A stretch of DNA of 48,867 nucleotides from Branchiostoma floridae (lineage: Eukaryota > Chordata > Leptocardii > Amphioxiformes > Branchiostomatidae), in the NCBI RefSeq assembly GCF_000003815.2, contig NC_049991.1:18973326-19022192 (forward strand), given 5' to 3'. Of this stretch, positions 30,401 through 42,200 are shown piece by piece. Every line of letters starts with the position of its first letter. Position 1 is the stretch's first letter. A model generated the notes under the pieces. That model saw nothing but the letters and a program-made list of their open reading frames with translations, made no database searches and was not told the origin of the DNA. Both the position numbers and the translations under genes were made by a program.

Positions 30401-33400
30401 AATTGCGCACAGAGGGATCTTTGGCTTTTACACAGGTTCCTTTTAACATAATGTTCTGTACAGTAGGCATCCTTAAATAATCTATAGGTTCTCAGTTTGG
30501 GCTTTAACTGTATACGATTACGAGTAGTATTTACCATAATGACACTCAAACATATATATATATGCTATGAATACAAGAGCGAACTTCCGCTAAATAGCCA
30601 TATCGGTTGATTCTAGATATTAACAATTATATCATAATGGACAATTACAGTTGATTCTTGATATTGACAATTTCCTGTTAAAATCCACCAATACCGCATT
30701 TTTTGGCTTTCGAAGTTCGTTAGAGTGTGCTCCTCGATCTATTAAGCTAATGCCGTATGTTTTGTTCAGGTGGCAGAAAACACCGCGGCAGGAACAGTCA
30801 TCACGACAGAAATAGCGACAGACGCAGATTACGGCTCGTACGGAACACTCACCTTCTCCTACACAGGTAAAGATACGTTGTTTAGGCCATTGCAAAACCA
30901 GAGATTAGTTGCACACAGTTTTTGTTGATGAAAATGAGAAATGAGTTTGATACTGTACACATACATGTAGCGGCATACGGAACATAAATTGCACGGAATG
31001 CATAGCTAAAGCTAGGGGCACAACCCGCCGTACTTGCAAGTGCGTGCTGTCTATGTGCCAAAACGTGGGCAATAGTTTGGTATCCGTAAGTGGTAAGTAC
31101 CGTCTCCGTACGAACACGTGGCGAATCACACGGATTTGGGAGCACGCAGACGCGCCGTAGAAATTTAAGTGCATGCAGAACTTTCTCTGCGTTCGGGCTG
31201 CGGATTCGCCCTCCGTACGTGCCAGTACAGCCATTGGGCGCACAATGCACTGGCTCCGTGAGTTTATTAAAGTTTTCTCACGGTCAAGTGCTCTTGTAGT
31301 TACTATTGCAGCATCAGAATCCGGAGTCTCTGCGGTGGAATGGGTGGCATCTTCCTTGAGACAGCTGCTAGGACTTCTGGAGGCAGCCGCTAGGACCTTG
31401 AAAGGTCGTCCTATATATTCATCTCCGAAAAACTTACGTTCATCGCACTTGCACGCACTTACACCATGCGAGTGAGTGAGGAAACCGTACGTAAGCAGCA
31501 CGTGTAAGTAGGGCCTGCATACGTTAACGTGGCACTCGCACAGAGACCGAACGTTGTACGCTCGTGCAACTCACCTACCACTTGCGCAACGAACGATGAA
31601 CGCAACCGCTCTCCACCAGGCGTGGCGTGCAGACCACGTACGTACACCTTGCGCAAACGTGCGAGTGACGTGCGTTGACGTACTCCCTCCCTGCTCTTGC
31701 CAGTCGTTCCCCACGTTTTCAGGAATACGTGGCGGACGTGGCCTCCACAAAAAACGTACGGACAAATTGCACGTACGGTGGGTTGTGCCCCAGGCTTAAA
31801 GTCAGTCTCTTCTCCGTAGATCATATTGGATCTCAATAACGTTCTGGGTTGTTGCGTACATACGAACTGTATATGTTTAAGTTATATACGGTATACGAAT
31901 ACTCAGGACAAATATGTCTTGCCCAGTGTCCCCTACCTCGGACCTGTTTGTGTACGACGGCACCACCGGACAGCTGACGCTGGCGAGGCCGCCTGACTTC
32001 GAGACGGACGACCCTCAGTACGAGATCATCGTCACTGTCGAGGACGGCGGAGGACTGACGACAACGGCAACATTCACCGTGCCCATTACACCTGAGAACG
32101 ACAACACGCCGTACTTCGACAATGGTATACTCTAACGAAAATATATGCTGCAGGCAAACATTCATTTCTTAGTAATGTACTTAAAATTAGGAACTTAACG
32201 ATTTTGATTCAGCTAGAGGCAACAATCTGTTTTCTATACCGTTGTGAGGTGGCTTGTTGAAGTGATGCTTTACCTTACACTATTTTTGTTGCCACTGATC
32301 ACTGGCATGAATCTTGTTAGACTAGTCCAGGATGGTTTTGTCAAAAAAGATTGAAAGCAATGTCATGGAAAAAAATCTCATTTTCAACTCTTAGCATAAA
32401 AGTTGTTGTTGTTAAATAACATCTGTGTTGGTAAATGACATTATGGATAAACTAAACTTTAACTAACCAACACAAAAATTGATTTGGACCCCAAATTTTC
32501 GGCCGACTCCGTCAGCCTTGTTCACGGAATGGACCCGCATACTGTAGCTTCCGGACGTGACGTTGGAGCCACGTGGCTACAGCAGAGGGTCGTAAATGCC
32601 CGATAACCTGTGTCGCCCCTCGTCTCTGTTCAACTCGTACTTGAAGCTTATTCACTATCCGGTTTCTTGTCATCAGGCCAGTACATCGCACAGATGTTCG
32701 AGAGCGACACAGCCGGCACCGAAATCGTCACCATGTTGACAGCTGACGCCGATGGAGACAACACGACAACCACCATCTTCACGGGTAACAGCCTCGGGAA
32801 GTTCCAGCTGAAGACCGGCACGGATACCACAACCAGCCCCGTGGTGGAGCTGGCCACTACCATCGACCTGAGCACGGACCCTTCGAGCTACACGCTGGTT
32901 CTGCAGTGAGTGTTCAGGCGTTACATTTATTTTCAATTCATGATACAGGGTACAATCCATCCATCTCTAGACATCAATAGCAGATAATTCTGAGTACAAA
33001 TCTTTGGTAAATAAAGACATGTGCTGCATTTTGATATGAGCCATGTAAGTCATATACGAGATATCCTTCAAACGGTACTGCAATCTCAGCGAACGAAGAG
33101 CTAGTTTTAAGTCAGCAACACCGATATTCTAAGATATGCTAGGTTAGCACTTAATAAACAGAAAATTATATACTTTGGAACTAATTTCATGTGATAGCCA
33201 CATTCAAACACCAGTCTGAGAGCTCTATTTTCCAGTGTTACCTTCGAAAGGATATGTGATACTAGTATATATGCTGTTGATGGTGATAGTTACTGAGATG
33301 TTGAAATCTGAATGTGTACGCGCTGAAATACTTTCTCTCCTGTGACGTGATGTTTTTTTTTGTCGTCCAGGGCGGTAGACAGAGATACGGCCGGACTGAC

Positions 33401-36400
33401 CGGATCCACGACTATCAACGTCATCGTGACGGACACCAACACGGCGCCCACCATAGCAGATGCCACCTTTACGGTAAGTTCTTTATCATTTTAAACCTTT
33501 ATTCTTAAAACAAATAGTAACTTTCTCAAAAACTAAGTCTATAATCTATAATCTATAGTCATTGTACAGGGAGTAATACAAGGTACTAGTGCCTGAGTAT
33601 CACATGAATGAAAGTACATTTGTTAAGTGCAATAGGACAAGTATTTCTACTTGTAACGAACAATGAATTGGAGGCTGCTTACATTTGGTCTTACACGAAT
33701 ATTTGTTTTCACCTTCTTACATACAGATCAATGAAGATGCTGGAATCGGAGACACCGTCGGCACCGTGCAGGCGACCGACCCTGACAGCGGCACGGACGG
33801 GGAGCTCACTTATACAACATCAGGTTCGTCCATATATCTCTACGATAAAATTTCCTATGCCAAATTTTGATCCTAGGAAATTTCTCGTGTCAAGAGTCCA
33901 ACAAGTCCTGCGAAATGCCACAACTAAAATGGCAAAAAAAGGAAACAGAAAACTACCTTTTACGAAACACAAAACTATGCTCATCGAGAGCGTATGCCAA
34001 TTTGGAAATGCGTCTTTGGATCAATATTGCGCATTGTAATGGAATTCAATATACATGTAAATTTATATTGAATTCTATTGCAATACAGTCTATTGAAGCA
34101 AAGATGACTGTCACAAAATCCTTGTAGAGAGAGGCAACGGAATAAATCAATAGACGACTATTTTTCCAATGCCACAGTGCCTTTACGGTGAAATACATTT
34201 GCATTATAAATGCACATAAAGTGCGTCCTTGACGTTTTCTTCGTCTCTATTCCAGTGTCTCCTTCGGCCGGCGATAGCCTGTTTGTGTACGACACATCGT
34301 CCGGCGGAATCGAAGTTATCGGTGCGCTGGACTTCGAGACACTGACCCAGTACATCATGACCATTATTGTACAGGACGGCGCATCGGCATCGGCCACAGC
34401 TTCGGTACGTAAACTTCATCTGTGCAACTCATGTAAACCTAGAGTTAGAAGGAATTGTTAGTACATCATTCAGGCATGCGCATGTCAACTTGCCAGGAGA
34501 GTTGCGAAACCGAGGACAAGAGGAGCAACGCCTCTACATGTCTGAACAAATAGTTTTCTCTTACCACTTACCTGTACTTCAGAAATAATGTCTACTTTAT
34601 AGTTTATTGTTTATTTCAATTTATCGCAGAGTTAGTGGGGTGAGAAAATAGGTGCGAACGCACCTTTGCTAGTTGTCTTCCCGAAAATCATTCCAGTAAT
34701 TTGAGCCGAGGATTTGTTGAAGGTGTTCTAGATTTCTAGTTACGGTTGAGGTCATTAGCTGATGTTGCCGTACCGTAATGAAGAGTTTTATGTTATGTTT
34801 TTCAGGTGACTATCAATATTGGGGATGTAAACGATGTCGCGCCATCTTTTGACCAGACACTGTATCAGGTATGCCGTGTTACCGTTAAACATTTACGCCC
34901 ATTGACAACTTCTTCTTTGAAAAATGTTAACTTTACGCATTTGTTAATTATATATTCCTCTAGTGATATTCAATGCCAAGTTTGCAATAGGATCTGTAAG
35001 ATTGCTGGATGTCATATCTCCTTGAGAATTTAGCCATAGGTAAGAACACACCAAAAATCTGACACATCGGTGAAGTGTAGTATTTAAAACCAAAGTCAAA
35101 GTATTAATACTTATGCGTTTAATTCTATTGGATCCACTGGTGTGCACCAACGTCTACCCAGCCTAGCCACATGCAAGCCTTTACTAAAAGCATTCCATCT
35201 TTCTGTGTTTCTAAACTCAAACGTGTTGACAGGTGTCAATCAACGAGGACGAGAATGTGGGTACAAACGTGGTGACGTTCGTCATGACCGACTCTGAGGG
35301 AACGGGTTCCATCACATTCGACTTCGTCAAGGGAAACGGGGCGGGAAAATTCAGGCTCAACAGCAGCGCCGTGGAAATCAACTCAGTCATCAACATAGAC
35401 TCGCCGGACCTGGACGATGTTCATTACACACTGGTCGTTAAAGCCATGGATGGAGGGACGCCAGAGCTGACCAGTACGGCCACGGTGGAGGTGGAGATCA
35501 ACCCTGTCAACGAGAACCCGGACTTCAGTGCGCTGACCACTCCCTTCATTAGCCAGGTAACGCTAGAAGTTGATTCCCTCAGACTATTATCTCTTCAAAA
35601 CTGTCTATTGTAATACATCTGGCAGATTGAAAAATAGATATAGTTAAAACAACCAACGTTACCTGCATTCGGGGAGTTCTACACTTCAAGACGGTTGCAT
35701 CCAATGTTGCATATGTGCAAATGAGGTCAAAACCAATAACTAACAGCACCTTTATGTGGGTAATTGTACAACTTACATGTAGTTTCAAAATAATGCTTAC
35801 CTGAATATTTGCTCCTTTCTATCTACTATGTTTGGCACAAACTATCTCACCGCTGTGCATATGTATATTTTTAAAACCTGCTAGGCGACGAAGGGCATGA
35901 GACACACATTATTCTGATCATCCAATGCAATTACAGCTGTTGGTATCTAATTCCACAGGTTCAAGAGAGTGACGCGATCGGTACAACCATCGCTACACTG
36001 ACGGCAGTGGACAACGACTACGGCACCCAGGGGGAACTCACATATTCATTGGGCTGTAAGTGTACATGTTTATGATGTGGCAACGTAATTTTTTTTGTAT
36101 GACCCAAAAGCATGCTTTGCGATTGTACTTGTGCTTGACGATAAAGCTGCCGACCGGATTTTGGAACAACAACAACAATTGTTCTTCCTTTTAGACGTCA
36201 CCGTCCCTACAACGCAAGTACTGACGCTGGATCCCGATACGGCCGTACTGAAAGTGGCCACCGCTCTGGACTACGAAACACAGGACAAAGTCTACCGGGT
36301 GCATAATTTCTCACTAGTTTCATTCTGTGCTTGGTCTTGCAATAGTTTGTTGTACAGCCCATTATGCTGTTGTTTTGTGTTGATGGTGTTCAGCACCAAG

Positions 36401-39261
36401 GACAGGCATGTTTTGTGTGTGGATGGTGTTCAGCACAATGGACAGTCATTTTTTGTTTGTGAATTATGTTCAGCACCAAGGACAGGCATGTTTTGTCTGT
36501 GGACTGTGTTCAGGACCAAGGACAGGCGTGTTCTTGTGTGTGGATTGTGTTCAGCACCAAGGGGAAGGGTGTTTGTGTGTGGATTGTGGCCAGCACTAGG
36601 GACAGACATATTTTTGTGTATGGATGGTGTTCAGCACCAAGGACAGGTATGTTTTTGTGTAGGAATGTGTTCAGCAACAAGAACAGGCATGTTCCTGTGT
36701 GGATTGTGGTCAGTACCAAGGACAAGCATGTTTTTGTGTGTGAAATGTGTTCAGCGCCAAGAACAGGCATGTTTCTGTGTGTGAATTGTGTTCAGCAACA
36801 AGAACAGGCATGTTCCTGTGTGGATTGTGGTCAGTACCAAGGACATGCATGTTTTTTTGTGTGTGAAATGTGTTCATCTCCAAGGACAGGCGTGCTTTGT
36901 ATGTGTAAAACTTTAGTCAAATGAGATGTTGAGTCTTTTTAGGTATAGTTTTGGTGATGGCCCATAATCACAAAATTGTTATGGTCTATAGTGGCACTGA
37001 CAAATAACGAGTTTACCATTCTTCTAGGAAATATTTTTGTTTGTGAACTGTGTTCAGCACCAAGGACAGACATGTTTCTGTCGTGTTTTGTGTGTGTAAA
37101 AATTTGATAAATATGATAAAGATGTTCGAATGTTCTAGGTGGCTGGACAGCTATCTCATGCAAAATAGAGGTTTGGTGATTGCCAATAGAGTAAGTCAAT
37201 AAAGATGTTGAAATATTTCAGGTGACAGTGACTGCCACGGATGGAGGAGGAGGGTCAGCGATTTTCACAGCCACAGTCAGCATCATGGACGTGAACGACA
37301 ACACTCCCGTCTTCAACCCGGCTACGTACACGGCCAGTATTAATGAGGCCACCGCCGCGGTTAGTAGATCATATCAGAATTACTGCACAAGCTTCCTCAA
37401 TAGGTGACAATGTAGTGGTTTCAGTCTGGTATCGGATACAGGCTTGAATCTGTCAGTTGTAACAAAAAGACGCCACAGCACCCAAAATATGTGTGCATTA
37501 ATAACGTATTGCCAAAAGTGTGCAAGACATCAAACGAAAATAAGTCACCAACGACACATGTGTAGCATAATTAAAAATAATAAACTTTAAAACAAGCTGG
37601 AAAATTCTTACAGACTACAGTTACACCTGGTATATGTCTCTCGGAGGATAATTTTGATATGATAACTTCGAAATATCCACGTCTAAATTTTGTTAATGAT
37701 TTGAAGTTTGATTTCTGGCCATGAACACCTGTCTAGCATGCTAGAAATATGCATCACGCTACTAGACATCTTACTTGTGATCTATGAAATCAATTAGAGA
37801 CTAAAGTGACTCTTTACACAACCATCGCTTTATTCTCACCGACGTTTTGGTGACCGTCTGTCACCTTCTTCAGGGCAATTCTGACTGGTTCACATTGTAC
37901 TGCAGGACAGGTGTCGCTGCTCAGACTTCAGATGCACCCGTCACAAAACGTAATCTGAACTGTGAGCAGCGACACCTGTCCTGCAGTACAATGTGAATCA
38001 ATCAGAATTGCCCTGAAGAAGGTCACCGAATCGTCTCTTCATTCAGTGACGTACCAGCCTGATGACACTATTCACGAATCGTTTAACACACATTGCACTA
38101 TTTCACAGGTNNNNNNNNNNNNNNNNNNNNNNNNNNNNNNNNNNNNNNNNNNNNNNNNNNNNNNNNNNNNNNNNNNNNNNNNNNNNNNNNNNNNNNNNNN
38201 NNNNNNNNNNNNNNNNNNNNNNNNNNNNNNNNNNNNNNNNNNNNNNNNNNNNNNNNNNNNNNNNNNNNNNNNNNNNNNNNNNNNNNNNNNNNNNNNNNNN
38301 NNNNNNNNNNNNNNNNNNNNNNNNNNNNNNNNNNNNNNNNNNNNNNACGCTGTACACGGTCGTGGCGACGGACCAGGACAGCGGGTCGGACGGAGAAATA
38401 AAGTGAGAACACAAAACCCTTTGATTATAAGTATGTGCATGTTACACACAAGTTTACAGAGTATTGAAACAAAAATACCAAGGGCATGGTCACAAAGGTC
38501 GTGCAATCGTCGCACGATAGCTATCTTCGGGCGTTTTTTGGGACAGCCGTGTATGTGTCCTCCAAAGTACAGCTGTCTTGCAACATAAAAGGCTGTCTTG
38601 AATCCGTGTCGGTGGTTGGTTCTGCTACAGCCTGCTTGAAAATTCTATGGCATCAAAATACGACGATCTATTTGACCGCGCCCTAAGAGTAAAGCATTTC
38701 TGCTATTTGGCAATATCATAACGTTATTGTCATATAGGGAATAGACATGGTAGGATCATGCTGATGTAGGGTAGCAAATGGTTACATATGCAGTATATAG
38801 AATTATTTGCGAAAAGTATTTGCATCACATAGAACTCATTGAAACGCAGGCACTGTTGGTCGCATAACTGTTCGACGATGTCCACAAATGATCGACCTTT
38901 GTGTTGCTCAAAAATGCCCACAATGCTCAATATCAACAAACCACAGGTACAGCATCACTTCCGGTGATCTGGGTAAATTCAACATCGATGAGACCACCGG
39001 TGTGGTGTTCGTGTCCGACACATTAGACAAGGAAACCCTGGGTACCTACACTCTCGCCATCCGGGCCACTGACCAGGGTACCACCGCAAGGACCGCTGAC
39101 GTCACCCTGGCCGTCACCGTTGATGACGTCAACGACAACAGCCCCGTGTGCACTCCTGACGTCTACACAGCAACACTCGCGGAAGATACCAGCGCAGGTA
39201 ACGACTGAAGTAATTGATGAATGAATGAGGGATTGGATGGACAAATAAATGCATGAAAAAA

Positions 39262-39296
<35 letters not shown>

Positions 39297-42200
39297 GTGT
39301 GTGTGCCTGTGTGTATGTGTGTGTGTGTGTGTGTGTGTTTGTGTGTGTTTGTATTTGTGTGTGTGTGTGTATGTGTTTGTGTTTGTGTGTGTCCTTGTAT
39401 GACCTGTATGTAAAGTAGTACAACACAATATGATTCAGAATCTGAACCAAATTATATAGCGCCAATAGCGTAACGGAAGTACATGAAAACGATGTTACCT
39501 GTGATAATTGCTAAGAGGGTTGTACTTTGATCATATCAATAACATTAACAAAAACTCACAGAGGTTATTGTGCATGTACATATCAGGTACACTGGTGGCC
39601 TGGGTTATTTGCACGGACGCTGACGTGGATACCACCAACAACGACCTCACATACAGCATCACATCTGGGAACGCAGAAGGGAAATTTGAAATTGCTGTGT
39701 CCACATCTGGGCAGGTAACCGTTGTGTCCGGACAGTCTCTGGACTATGAGACCACCACCAGTTATATGTTGGACGTGTCCGTTACTGACGTCAGTGGTGT
39801 AGCTGTAACGGCTGAGGTGGCAGTGGTGGTGACAGGTATGTTACTTTTATGGTATGTTACTCTTTTTTTGGTAAATTTGTAAAATAGATTTAGTCAGAGA
39901 AACTAGATGAAGTTCCGAATAGATAAGACAAACATTGACCACATGAAAAACAACAAGCTACGCAAAATCAAGACAACTAGTACAGTCAGTAATCAACGAA
40001 AGTACTAATAAAGAAGTGAAACCTCCTTTGAATTAGCTATTGAATGTAAATGCCTTTTTTTGCTTCAAAGCGTGGTTCTCATGTGTAATAGTAGCAATGT
40101 TATGGATAGCAGCCAGTCAAAGCCAGTTCAATTGCTCAATGCATCGCAATGTTTTGACTATGTCAGCTGTATTACAAAGCTATTCAACCTTTAAGAAATG
40201 ACAAAATAAAGATTGGGTGATTGACAGTAACCAATCATGGCATCCACGAGTTTGCCATTCTATCCGATCTAATATTTTTGAGTGGTGTTCAGCACCAAGG
40301 ACAGGGGTGTTAGTGTTTTTTAATGTCCAAAAACAGTCATTGCCAGAGGTTTCCTTCATCCACAAATGTTCAAAAGACGATCGGTCAGTGTTTTTCTTAC
40401 ATTTCCATGCCAGGTGTGAATGAGTTCCCGCCGACCTTCACGGCGACATCCTACTCTGCGGATGTTAACGAGAGCCTGCCCATCGGCACCATTGTGACGT
40501 TTGTGGCCGCTACAGACAGCGATAGTGGTGTTGACGGTAAGTCATTAACATTCTTTTTTTGATGGACCGTAATGGATTTTTTAGTTGCCAAGTTTAGTTG
40601 AACCAAGGAGGCTTACCATTTAGTGCCATTGGTGAGTTGCTAGGTAATGTGTTACCTAGGTATAAATTTGCATCGATGAAGGTTAGACATCCAAGTAATA
40701 AGATACACCAAAAGGCAACTAGAAATGATTTTGGAAACAGCCATCTAGTTGCTTGAGTAACTGCTTTTTTGTGACATTTGCATGTTTTGTTAGTTTTTTT
40801 CGTTTGTTTGTTTATCTTTTTGTTTGTTTGTTTGTTTGATCAGTCGGTCGATCCGTCTACCAGTCGCTTCATTCCTTCGTTAATTAATGGTTGTCCCGTC
40901 GGTTACTTAGAAGGATTATCCATGCATTTTGTTTCTTTTTCAGAAATTTTCATTAATAGATATCTCTGACTTGGTGATTGATTAGTGATTTTAATCAATA
41001 ACGCCTAAAAGAGATACAATCGTTTCATTCTCACATTGCAGGAACTATCAGCTACAACATCACCTCCGGGAACGAGCTCAGCCACTTCATCCTGGACTCG
41101 AGCTCGGGCCTCATCTCCACCGCTGCCGTGCTGGACAGGGAGACCACGGCCTCCTACAGCCTGGTGGTCACCGCTGATGATGGCGGCGCGACTCTCGACA
41201 CGGCCACGGTCGTCATCACCGTCAACGACATCAACGACAACGCGCCAGTCTGCCCAACCTTCTACAGGTTCGGAAAATTTTGTCATTTCTAAGTTCAAAC
41301 TGTAAATTAACTTATGGAGCAATTGAACTGTTTTCCCGCTAAAAGAATGGACTCACCAGAATTTCCTACTGAATCGTTTAGTCCTTTTCAGTTATCCGAC
41401 CAAATTTCACTGAACACGAAACTTATGCATGTGTGACGTCAGCATTTGGTCAAAGGTTGTTGGAAGTCGATACCCAATAATTGTTGTAAATTAACGTGTG
41501 CAATTCTAGCATTCCTATGTTTTATCATATAGCACCATGTTGACTTCTTTGTACAACTTAATACTTGATAATGCACTGATAGAAGAATAATTTGTTGTCA
41601 ATGTCAATAATGTAATGATTAATCGTCATAATCTAATTGGACAGTCATGCACTTTAGGGCTAAGTATACGGGCATATACATATACCAAAGTAGTAACAAA
41701 TCTAGATATAGATTATTTGAATCTCTTTTTACAGCGTTCTGGTATCCGACGACGCGCTGGTGAACTCCATCATAGAGACCGTGGTGTGTACCGACGCCGA
41801 CATCTCACCCAACATCGCCATGTCCTACTCCATCGTCACGGGCAACACAAACAGCGACTTCAGCATAGACAGGTTGGACTTTTATTACGCTTTATAAACC
41901 ACACAGCCAGGGCTAATCTCATGCTATCATAAATAGCTCTGCAATATACAGGTGAGTGATTTGATTCCTGGACGAACACACCTTACTGTTTTACTAAGTC
42001 ATCTTCTTAATTTACTTACATATTTTTATTTACGATTCGGGGTCATTGTCTGGGTCACTGTTGATTTGTTATATTTGTCATGTACGTGAAAAAGAGGTCA
42101 GAGACCAGACGCATTTTGTATTTTCGTGGATGTTTCCCAACACTGAGATTATACATATGTTCGTAGCTACTAATGTTGATTATAACATACTGTTGATTAT

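Larger units (their letters stand above)
29603..30528 (-). mobile_element. 5'-truncated LINE in cadherin intron 10
   Basis: Bases 29625-30506 lie between two perfect 22-bp copies of the target (29603-29624 and 30507-30528). Read on the minus strand, the element ends in an (ATTC)n tail (29625-29668) as in CR1/L2-like LINEs. Its 5' part encodes the C-terminal region of a reverse-transcriptase ORF. The perfect duplication implies a recent insertion opposite to the host gene. Confidence 0.85.

Noticed and set aside
30905-31836. Overlapping ORFs of up to 198 aa in cadherin intron 11
   Set aside because: They come from the CpG-rich, stop-poor inverted-repeat element. No domain and no consistent strand.
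36370-36924. Long overlapping ORFs (up to 229 aa) of CVWMVFSTKDRHV-type repeats
   Set aside because: They are readings of the T/G-rich minisatellite, open in several frames because the unit lacks stop words. There are no splice sites or domain, and they lie within the intron between exons 20 and 21.
36939-37199. CRISPR-like reading of the regular repeat and spacer pattern next to exon 20
   Set aside because: Eukaryotic context, continuous degenerate repeats with no unique spacers and no cas genes. It is a minisatellite.
39129-39465. Minus-strand His/Thr-repeat ORFs
   Set aside because: Translation of the (TG)n microsatellite.
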